From positions 35,883,560 to 35,947,559 of the forward strand of contig JARCOQ010000004.1 in the NCBI GenBank assembly GCA_029207755.1: a stretch of DNA of 64,000 bases, read 5' to 3'. Below are positions 25,825 to 35,203 of this stretch, piece by piece. Position 1 is the stretch's first letter. Every line of letters begins with the position of its first letter. The notes under the pieces were generated by a model that saw nothing but the letters and a program-made list of their open reading frames with translations, had not been told where the DNA came from and made no database searches. Origin of the DNA: Chamaea fasciata (lineage: Eukaryota > Chordata > Aves > Passeriformes > Sylviidae). The position numbers and the translations under genes were made by a program.

Positions 25825-27480
25825 TTTTCAGTCTCAGGGAGGAGCAGGGTCTTGGGATGCAGATGACTGAGTTACGATGACTCCTTCAGTTGCCACATAT
25901 CAGACTCTCTGCAGTAGCTCACAGCTTGCATGGATTCCACTGAAGGGTAGCAGCAGATAGAAGCTGGACTGCTGATGTTGCTAACAACCCATCTGAGGGA
26001 TGTGACTGCTCTCCAGTACAGCTCCAAACTGCCACTGTTTTTAGCCCCAAGGCTTCAAGCCTGGTCAACGTTTTGGTGATAGTTACTTTGGCTGATTTCA
26101 GACCAATCAGGTAGGAGGGCTAGAGAGAAATAAATCCTTTGTACATAAGAAAGAAGTTCTTCCTAAGGTACTTGCTCAGCATCTTCTAAATTACAGTGGA
26201 ACAGCTCTACTCTATCTAAAAACCCAGTATGCATACAAAATGGATGAATAAAACTAGTTGTTTACTCTCAGCCTGTCTTGTTGGGCTCTTCTTTTGCATT
26301 ATGAGGTGAAAACATCTAAAATCCTTAATCTAGAATAAGTAGATTCTTGTAATTTTTCTTATTCAGATAAATTCAAATATAATACAGTGATCTTAAATCT
26401 TTGAGATGACAAATTAGTTGAAATAAATTGCTCCTGAAAATCAACACAACTAATAATAAACAAGGCTTGAAAATGAAATTATAAAAGGGGTTGCAATTTT
26501 GCTTTGATATTATACCACTACAAAGGTAATGGTTCATATCTAATGAAAAACATGGCCTGGAGTAAGTTATGGAAATAATTTTCTCATGTTTCAATAAATG
26601 TGTAAATCCAGAACTCAGTGTATAAGTGAACAATTATGTTAGTGAAATGAATGTGAAACAATCAAGTAAGTAATTGTTTTTACATATTAAGTATCAAATA
26701 CAGCAGGGTAAAATGGTATTGCTTCTTCATTGCCTCTGTTTGAATGGTACATGGAAAACAGTCATAACAGTTTCATGCAAATCTCATGCTGGTGCATTTT
26801 TCAAGGAAATAATCAGGTTCCTTGCATTTAATTTTATACCTAGAGAGAGAACTGCACTGGTTTAACATCAAGAAGGGCAAATCCTTCACAGATTTCTAGA
26901 TGTTGGCTGTGTCTGAAGAAAGACTGGTCACTTATTTAAGAAATTGCCCTGGTTTTATCATACACGCACACAAACATATCAACCTATATATTAACTTTTA
27001 TTTGGAAGCCAGACTTTAAAAAATAAAAAACAAACAGAAAATGAGAAAAACTAAATGTTAAGCTCAGCACCTCACAGGTGGACATGAAGTCAGACATCCT
27101 TGTTATTTAAACATAGCTGGATTTCCACTTCAGCCAGAGGATAAGACAACATTCACTTTTCCTGTCCTTTGAAGCTTCAGCTTCGACTCTCATAACCTCT
27201 GAGTAACTTCAAAAAGGAAAAGTTTCTCCACAGGCAAGATCTCTGAAGCAAGAAGGTATGTAAACTGAAACTTCTGAGGTCACACAAACTTCTGGAAGTA
27301 ATTCTCCTTGTGATCAGCAAATGACAAGTTGTGCTTTGTTATTGCAGACCGCTAAGAAAGAAGAGCAGCATCTTCCCTTTTCTTTCTCACTAAAATGCTG
27401 CTGCCACTTCTATTTTCCTTCACCAAAAAAATTATGTGCATATGTGGCAGAAACCCATATTACACAAAGCAGACCACAAT

Positions 27481-27545
27481 ATCACAGAATCATAGAGTGG
27501 TTGGGGTTGGAAGGAACCTTTGACATCATCTAGTTTCAACTCCAA
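27481..27545 (-). mobile_element. CR1 LINE 3'-end stub
   Basis: The plus strand starts with atcacagaatcatagagtgg followed by ttggggttggaaggaacc. This is the complement of the CR1 3' terminus, including the CR1-specific 8-bp terminal repeat (ATTCTATG / ATTCTGTG). Only about 65 bp of the element remain, so it is a severely 5'-truncated insertion on the minus strand. No target-site duplication is evident, as is usual for CR1. Confidence 0.93.
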
Positions 27546-27782
27546 TATATGACTGACATTTTCAAAGTCTGAAATACAGTAAAGCAAGAGAAATAACAGA
27601 TATTTTTAAAATCAGCCCTCTTTGTCAGACATTGGACATGCCATCAGATATCCAAGGTTTTCCAGCCACTCATGAGATGGGAAAGTAGCAGGAAGGCTAA
27701 CAAGTCTCCTTGAAGAGACTACATATGCTGAAGGGCTTTGTGAAGCAAAGGATGTATAACTATATAAAACACAGTTTTACAT

Positions 27783-27798
27783 TATATATATATATATA
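27783..27798. repeat. (TA)n microsatellite, short
   Basis: Eight TA units. Confidence 0.95.
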
Positions 27799-28766
27799 AA
27801 GAAATTAATCAGAAAAAGATATTCCAATTTAGAGTACAGAACAGACTCATAATTAAATGTCTGATCCATGTGCTGTGCCAGAAGCCATCAGGCACAGCTG
27901 TACTAACAAAGGAAGCTCAGAATCCACCCTTCTAAGACATGGGGCATGGACCTGCTCTCCATCACATCTGGAGATTCACGGCACTTCAGAAACATACAAC
28001 TTCCAACTCAGCATCCCTGGATATAGAAATATGGTGGGTGTCTTGGATGCTGTCTCAATACCATGAAGTATTTCTGTATTCCTCCTCCTGGCCTGCTCAG
28101 TGATCCTGCATCAACCTGGTCACCAGCTTGCCCACGTAATTTATTTCCGAGGAATGCTTCAGGAGAATGATGTGTACAATGCTCTGCATTTGCCCCAGTA
28201 AAAGCCTGCTCATTAAACACCACAAATCACCCTCCAGCACTGATGACATCACTCAGAGAAGTGATGCCAGGTAGAGATGAGTCAACAAAAGAAAAACAAG
28301 TGCCACTTCTTAGTATAATGACTGCTATGCCCTAAGTGAGAGGACAATGGATGCTGCACAAATGCACCAAATATTCCCAACTGTCTGCGTAGGAATGTAG
28401 TCATTTATCACACACAGTCCTTCTTTGGTGAAATAACCCAAGTTCTTTGTATTATCTTAAAATCTTGCATTTGTATTTTCTTGTATTCACAAGCCTCAAA
28501 GAGGGACTGACTTGTTAAGAATGATGCATCCATTCATCAGAGACAGCAACTTGAAGGCTTCTGCATGCTTTGGGAGGGGTTGTACCAATGGAGGGAATCA
28601 GTTCTTTAGAAACCCAAACAGTGCAAAATCACATTCAATATATAGGCATGCACTAATGGCTTATAGGGGTCCTTTTAAACTTCACAGGAAGAATCACTAC
28701 ACTAGGAAAAATACTTTGCTGGGAGGTTTTCTCAGTTTAATCAAACTATTTTCTAAACTAATGAGT

Positions 28767-29457
28767 TGTCTTGGTTTAGATAGACAGGTATCTGCCAGGG
28801 AGGGTTGGAGTCTCCCTTGAAATGTACGCCCCTCCCCCCCTTTTCCAAATTATCATAAATTTGCAATTAAAAGGCTGTCAGGCAAAGATTTTGGGAATAG
28901 GCATAGCAGTTCTTTACTAGGGATATAAAAATACAGATGTTGTAGTACAGAAGAATTAGCAAGCAAACAAACAAGAAATCCTAGAAAAACCCTGACAGAG
29001 TCAGAAATACAACCTGACACCTTGTTGGTCAAAGCGTTGGAAGCAGTCCAAAGTAAGCCCTCTTGGAGTGGCAGATGTGGTTCTGTTGGAGTAGAGATGG
29101 TACTGTTGAAGAAAGGGTCCAGTAAGGGTGAGATGGGTCTGGTCTTCTTCCAGGGATCTGGTAGAAAAACTGGATACCTAGTGGGACTGTGGCTCCTTTT
29201 TATCTAGGTTAAGATGGTTTGGCTCCTCCTCCCTGTGTGGAGCATCTTACAATAGTGCAGTGTAATGTGTAATGTCATTGATGAGCTCTTAATGGTCCAT
29301 TAGCAGAAGACATTCCCACGGAAGTAGTGAAACAGTGAAGAGAGATAAGTAGCTCTCCACCATCTGATAAGTGACACTGACCCATTTGGGCAAAGATAAG
29401 CAATTCTGCTCCACCCAGATGGAATAGAATAATATGTTCTTTACAAAACCCACGACA
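28767..29457 (-). mobile_element. Solo ERV LTR with 5-bp target duplications
   Basis: This is a 691-bp unit starting TGTCTTGG and ending CCACGACA; these ends are near-perfect inverted repeats (7 of 8). It is flanked on both sides by TGAGT (28762-28766 and 29458-29462), which is the 5-bp target-site duplication. No gag, pol or env sequence lies beside it, so it is a solo LTR left by recombination. I read the sense strand as minus: a GC-rich GGAGGAGCC-type box precedes a TATA-like GATAAAAAGG (complement of about 29197-29206), and an AGTAAA poly(A)-signal variant follows (complement of 28913-28918). Sequence such as 'gacagagtcagaaatacaac' and 'ctgacaccttgttggtcaaa' is typical of a songbird ERV LTR family that I recall, but I cannot name it with certainty. 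A 5-bp duplication fits class III (ERVL-like) or some class I elements. Confidence 0.9.
29197..29206 (-). promoter_or_regulatory. TATA-like box of the 28.8 kb LTR
   Basis: On the minus strand this reads taGATAAAAAGG, placed behind a GC-rich GGAGGAGCC segment (29211-29232) and about 280 bp ahead of an AGTAAA poly(A)-like hexamer. This order (GC box, TATA, poly(A) signal, terminus) is what sets the sense strand of the LTR to minus. Present-day activity is unknown. Confidence 0.5.
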
Positions 29458-29462
29458 TGAGT

Positions 29463-31545
29463 AAACTCAAAACCACCTTGAAATACAGGCAAACCCTACT
29501 CTGCTGAACCATCATGGGTCTGCCCACTTCTAACATACCCTGACCTAACCACCAGAACAAGACCAGCCTTCTTTGTGGAAAGGGAGCAAAGGTGTGCTGG
29601 CAGATTATTTCCCTTCCCCCTCCCTCCGCCTTTGAGTGAACTTCTGAAATGAATGGCTTTGGCTTACAAACCTCTGCTCCTGGACCAAACAGCCCTGTGA
29701 AGTTGGCAAGTTTTTTTGCCCACACCTCTTGTACTGCTAAACTTAGATCCCACTCCATCTTTTCCCCTCTGGCAAATGGGGCCAGAGATGCAGGTGTAGG
29801 TAAGCTTGAGTCCAACACTATGAGCAGCCCACAAAACACGCTGGCTCTAGGACACGGAGACAGACTGCTCCTGCAGCAGCTGGGACAGCCTGCATTTTCC
29901 GGAGGGATACAATACCAGTTGTCCCAAGTCCACAAACCTCTGAGACATCTGATACCAATGTATTATTAGGAGATAATATTGTGGTTTGGATCATAAATAC
30001 ATTGTCTGGGATTTTCTTTTCCTGCAATTGCTGCAGTTTCTAGGGGGGATGACATTGTCTTGCAGGCCAGCTAGCTTGGGTGTTGAAAGCCAAGTGTGAA
30101 AATAGAGGCAGTAAATCTCACCCAAGCCATTCTTGCAAAACATGGCTATGAACATGTGTTATGGTACACAGATTTTATCAGCGCTCTTCTGGCTGATGTT
30201 TTCCATGTGAAGCTATTAGCATGTTAGGCAGATCACTCCCAGCATCTGAGGATGTGTTCTTGAGAGAGCAAAGACTTGTGCTGGCCCTGTGCTAAATGTG
30301 CATTCCACTTGCCGGTACCCATCAACCTCTGCTCACCATGCACATGTATTTTATTTTCCAGGTTAAGGTGTTACAAGCAAACTCTGAAGTTTATGTGAGT
30401 AATGAGGGAGGTAGCTGATGTGATTGATTTGATTCAGTGAGACTTGTATTGATGAAATATCATTTAGGTTTGATGAAATACCTTGTTCTGTGCAAAAAAA
30501 TCTACTGCAAAAATCTACTGCAGCATATATGTTGCATGCCTGCTGTTTCAAAAGAAATACTTTGGCTGGTTTTAAGGAAACAGTCATACTTTTATAATGG
30601 ATTGTGTGCATCCCTATGGACATAAACACACCTCTAAATTGTCACAGAGATTTCCACAGAAAAGTACATCTAGCAGACAGTCCTCACTTAATATTCATAT
30701 ATTAATGAAACAAAAATTACATTCCCTTTATAGCAACTGTCCTCTAGCATTCCCCTGCCTTTAGGAAAATACCGCTTCAAAACACTGACAAAAGCCAAGC
30801 ATATAAGCCCATTATTCAACTACCAGAAAGTAAGGGGCAACACTAGAAAACATACACTCGCAAGGACTTCTTTTCAGGTACTGGGAAGTTCTCTGTTTTC
30901 CCTTGGTTTCAGTTTATAAAGTTATTCCAACATTTATCTGAGCACACCACAGTGGTCTAAGTTACATATAGCACAAAAACCCACTGAAGTTGCAGTTTCA
31001 CAGCTTCCACTGCAACACTAAAACCATCAATAAAAATGTTTTCACACTCTGTCAAAATCAATTTTACTATAATAACTATGTTTCCTCTATGATGAACAAA
31101 TTTAGTAATTTTCTTCTACTTCTCCTTCTTTTGTCAACTATGGTTTTATCTATTCTAGTCTAATATGAAAGTAGATTGGAATGATACCATGTGGCTCAAA
31201 TTAAGACACATCAGTCCAATTCTTAAGTAAGCCGGTAACAACTTTTTAAGAAGCAATGCTAGTGTGAAGTGACAGTGGCAGCTGTAGCCCACAGCAGCTG
31301 TTACAGTGCAAATTCAGCTGCACTGCTCTGCTAACTTATTAAAATTATTCTGAAAAATAAACCCACCAAACCCCTCAATGCATGAGCAGATCATTTATTC
31401 CTACTTAAAAGGTTTGAGTTGAGACTTCCAAGGCAATGGCTAGGAGTGATTTTCACCAGGCATTGGATATAGATCATTCACGAATTGCACAAAGGCTACT
31501 GAAAAGCCATCAGATGGGAACAGCTTTTGGTCACTACTAAACAGG
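29463..31545. other. Intron stretch with one long minus-strand open frame
   Basis: 29463-29960 is more GC-rich than its surroundings and has an open minus-strand frame of 164 codons (29441-29935) that runs into the solo LTR. I do not recognise the translation. CAGCTG occurs three times within 42 bp at 31279-31320 (E-box words). No further element is recognised. Confidence 0.6.
30495..30522 (+). repeat. 13-bp tandem duplication (aaaaatctactgc)
   Basis: aaaaatctactgc occurs twice head to tail. Minor local duplication in intron DNA. Confidence 0.85.
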
Positions 31546-31620
31546 GGGCAGATTTGAACCAGTGACCTAGAAGTGAAAGACTTTGTAATCTGATTACCAA
31601 TCCCTTGAGCCATCCCATCC
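31546..31620 (-). mobile_element. tRNA-derived SINE-like sequence
   Basis: On the minus strand there is an A-box-like TGGCTCAAGGG (complement of 31602-31612). About 41 nt downstream is a B-box-like GGTTCAAATCT (complement of 31550-31560, consensus GGTTCGANTCC). This is the RNA polymerase III internal promoter layout of a tRNA. The acceptor ends do not pair, so it is not a functional tRNA gene. It is best explained as the tRNA-derived head of an old SINE; the sequence continuing to about 31440 could be its body. The specific SINE family is not identified. Confidence 0.6.
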
Positions 31621-32279
31621 CTCCCCTTTTCTTTTTTACTGATAAGAGAAAAGGAGTCTTATTACCTAAGCAACTTTTGTAGCCTGTTAGCAATGCAAAA
31701 GCTTTCATTTAGTGCTTGAAAAGGAAAGTCTCATGGGCACGCTTATTAGCCCATCTCAAGCACAAGCTCTGTATTATTTTTCCCTATTAATTTAAAAAGA
31801 ATGTATTGGTATAAAAGCGTAACACAATGCTTTTTTTTTTTTTTTTATAATGATTTATAGTAAAGTTCTTGCTGATTAAAATAGGTGCCGATGAGAGGTT
31901 TTTACATAGCTATGGTGTCAACCGATCCCCTACTAGCAAAGGAAGAGATAACACGCTCCTTTTGTCAGCAAATACTCCACAGAATATAAACACATTACTG
32001 AAGTGTGGTGCATATAAGCATCTAAATCATTTGTTTCATACATAAATCATACAACCGCTAAGATGTATTTTCTCACCCAGAAACAGGAAGGTTTCGTACA
32101 TCCTGTAGTTTGATTGTCAAACAGTATTTTAATGAACAAACAGGATCTTCTAAGTATGCCAAGACTCATTTGTATCACCTTTAGGACATGGTGAAGCTAT
32201 TGTTTCTCCTTTTCTTCCTCAGTTCTTTTCTCAAGACCCTCAAGAAGAAATCTGTGAGACCTTTCCTGCCAGTTTCCTA

Positions 32280-32283
<4 letters not shown>

Positions 32284-32319
<36 letters not shown>
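32284..32319. repeat. Poly(T) tract, 36 bases
   Basis: An uninterrupted run of 36 T, preceded by pyrimidine-rich sequence (ttcctacctc) and followed by gcagacactatgg. On the plus strand this looks like a perfect polypyrimidine tract plus AG acceptor (T36-GCAG), but the strand is opposite to ARB2A and no supported plus-strand exon follows. Confidence 0.97.
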
Positions 32320-32321
<2 letters not shown>

Positions 32322-34212
32322 AGACACTATGGCCTGCACATTACCGATGCTTCTTTGGTTGGAGGTAATAAACAATTAGCTACACCACAGTGGTATGGTG
32401 TTGGTGTTTTTCTTTGCTGTACTACACCCAGCCAATGTCTCAAAAATTGATGCAAGTGTATCAGGATCTGAAATTAACTTTTCATAGCCATAAGCAAAAT
32501 CCTTCTAGGACTGGGAAAATCCCATTATAGCAGTTCTGGCATCTCACTGCTTTTAGACCATTAGTGCACACAAAATAAGATTTCAAATTACCATTTTGTG
32601 AATGCAAAAAGAGTTGCTCTTTTTTTGATTAAGCATCTTTTTTATTTCTTTTTACTTATGAACTGATAAAGCAGAACTAGGGGATGCTTGCTCTTAAATG
32701 ACGATCTATTACTAAACATCAGGTGGGCGATCAGAGTGTACAAGACTACTTACTACATGACCATACAGAAATAACTAGGAAACCCACACATTTATAATAA
32801 ATATGCTACACTATCCTCTGGAATTTGTATAGTGCAGTAACTGCAATCTGCAGTCTCTGAAAGTGCAGTAACTACCAGGACGATTTTTCAGAAATGCGTA
32901 TACTCATCTCACTGTTTACAAAGAGATTGCTCAGAAGTAGAGTGGTTCAAAATCACCTTAATATTTGCAAGTAATTATGTGGGACTAAAATACAATACTT
33001 ACAATTCACTCTGCACAAAACACAACATATTATTGTACTGGCTTGCCTTTTAATGGTGATGAGCTCTGGCTAGAACAGTATTTTAAAAGTTTATTAGAAA
33101 ATGACTTATCCTTTTAAAGACAACCATTATGTTTCAAACGTATTAAATCTAGAACTTATATGTGGAAAAACCCTTAATTATATCAAGCAGCCATCATCTT
33201 GACTAACAAGTCATTTCCAGCGATCAGGCTGCTAACTCCACACATTTATTAATACTTGGTGTGAGAAAATTTACACACTCACAGAAAGTCAACAACACTT
33301 AACCGGAAAGAAACATTCAGGCTAAACACCAGAGAGACATAAAACAAAGAGAAGACATGTACGGCCTGATCCCAAGTCACTGCTTAGCAGTGAACAACGC
33401 TTTAAACCACAGCACTTAATTTCTTGAACTGGAGTGTTGGAATTTCATTGGAAAGAAAATTTCTCGACCTGGCCAGCACACAGCACTTTTTACAATGCTT
33501 TGCCAATTGCACAGGACAAGGGCAAGCTAACAGCAGTGCTTGGTGTCATTGAGCTTGGTTGTTATTGTTTTGACATCTAAATTTCATATTAATTTTCTGA
33601 TGCTTCTGAAATGATACCTGATTTTATTAGCCTGATTAATCTGATTATTCCACTCTTTCATAATTTCCATCCAAAATAAATGAACCCATAAATGGAAGAA
33701 ACATTTGAACTTGGAGCAGCAATTCAGGTGATTTAGTGTTCTGTAGTTGAGAAACATTTTTTCAAGGATAGTGTAAAGGATACACATTTTTACACATACC
33801 AAAGATGGACCCTTTAAATTTCCTATTCTTGTCCTCTGCTTATCTTTCTCTTGACCTTTGCTGAAATAAATCACCCTAACTCGTCAAGAATCTCCCTAAT
33901 GCATTTCTAACACTGCGCATCACACTTGCTGGCTGGAGGCACAGCTGGTGAGGGATCTAAACCCCATCACTGGGCAAACTCAGCCTTCTGGCTTTGCCAA
34001 GAATAACATTTCAAGGGGTTTTTTTTCCCCCTTTATAAAATTGTTACTGTATAGGACAATTGATTCTGCATGTATTTGCAAGTGCTGATGACTCCATCCA
34101 TGATATTAACACAAGGCTAAGAGCGAAACAACTACGAATTAAACAGCCTAGACTTACTTAATAAGAATTCAATTGTTAATTAAAGTAAGATTACGGAATT
34201 CAGCCTAATTCT

Positions 34213-34470
34213 GGTCGATGTCCCAGAAGGAAGCTGAAACCGAGGACAAGCAGTGCCCTCTAGTGTCACCAGCTGCCGAGACCCACCACCACCCCCCCCG
34301 CCCCGCACCTTCGCAGCATCGCGGGGACTGCCAGCAGGAGAGGGAGCATCACCCTCTACTGCGCACGCCTGTGCGGACTGTGAACGGCTGCAGGACCGCG
34401 CACAGGGATGCTGCTGCAAGGCGCCCCGCACTTCTGCACAGTGACACACGTGCATCCACCAGCGCATTTA
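34213..34470. promoter_or_regulatory. CpG-rich islet with CTCF-like motifs
   Basis: About 18 CpG dinucleotides fall within about 250 bp of otherwise AT-rich, CpG-poor intron. Two matches to the CTCF core consensus (GCCMYCTRSTGG in this orientation) occur: gccctctagtgt at 34255-34266 (11 of 12) and accctctactgc at 34351-34362 (10 of 12). Both have the motif sense on the minus strand. Between them, 34282-34308 is C-rich with the complement able to form a G-quadruplex (runs GGGG, GGGGGGGG, GGTGGTGGG). The islet could be an insulator/enhancer, an alternative promoter, or a GC-rich repeat remnant. No start exon is identified. The compound microsatellite follows 100 bp later. Confidence 0.5.
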
Positions 34471-34567
34471 CTCATTATTCTGTGCCCATGCATATGCAAA
34501 CGTATGCAACCACACATGCACCCACACCGAGCCTGACATGTTCCAGGCATTTTTAATGCTGCATGCA

Positions 34568-34644
34568 GGGAAGGAAGGAAGGAAGGAAGGAAGGAAGGAA
34601 GGAAGGAAGGAAGGAAGGAAGGAAGGAAGGAAGGAAAGATAAGA

Positions 34645-34675
<31 letters not shown>

Positions 34676-34694
34676 AGATAAGATAAGATAAGAT
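34568..34694. repeat. Compound microsatellite (GGAA)n-(GATAA)n
   Basis: About 17 units of GGAA (34568-34636) pass directly into about 11 units of GATAA/ATAAG-type repeat (34637-34694). The junction aaagataagatagataag shows how the second motif could have arisen from the first by slippage and substitution. GGAA is the ETS core and GATAA the GATA-factor core, so the tract is dense in both binding words. The ORF on the minus strand here is repeat translation. Confidence 0.97.
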
Positions 34695-34907
34695 ATTTCA
34701 GTGTAAAGTAGCAGGCTATGCATGAAAATGGGTGTCAAAAAACTCGGCAGAATCACTCCTGTGAAGATGTCTAACAGGAACTGCTGAAAACACAATGCAG
34801 GCAGCACGGGCTGAAAGGCTAAACTGGAGTGGCCAGAACACATCCATACGGCTTTGAATCAATCAGAAATTATAATTAAACTTGTAATGAGTGTTTTGAC
34901 ATCTTAT

Positions 34908-34910
<3 letters not shown>

Positions 34911-34955
<45 letters not shown>
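34911..34955. repeat. Poly(T) tract, 45 bases
   Basis: An uninterrupted run of 45 T. It could be the complement of a retroposon poly(A) tail, but the sequence to its right (gttaactgaagg...) shows no recognisable retroposed body and no clear target duplication. In the ARB2A sense orientation it is a long poly(A). Confidence 0.97.
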
Positions 34956-34956
<1 letters not shown>

Positions 34957-35187
34957 TTAACTGAAGGTTAAAATCATTTAGACTTTTTATGGTCCAGTAT
35001 CAACAATTTTATAAGATAACTTCTATGCCTTCTAGCAAATTACCTCAAACTTTACTTTATGGATATAAAACTAGTCTCCCAACACTCTCAAAAACTTCTG
35101 TCTGATGGGAAAATTCTACAAAACCTCAGTAGGTGTTTTATTTAAACTGAAAGTACAATGGAGTAAATACTGGATTTATTTATTTTT

Positions 35188-35203
35188 CTTTTTTTTTTTT
35201 TTT
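35188..35203. repeat. Short poly(T) tract
   Basis: About 15 T following tatttatttttc. This is simple sequence with no associated element. Confidence 0.9.

Noticed and set aside
31546..31620. Functional tRNA gene
   Set aside because: A and B boxes are present but the acceptor and T-stem pairings are broken, so a SINE relic is more likely than a working tRNA.
32188..32379. Plus-strand T36-GCAG polypyrimidine/acceptor look-alike
   Set aside because: It lies on the wrong strand for ARB2A and no supported exon follows. Best explained by simple sequence.
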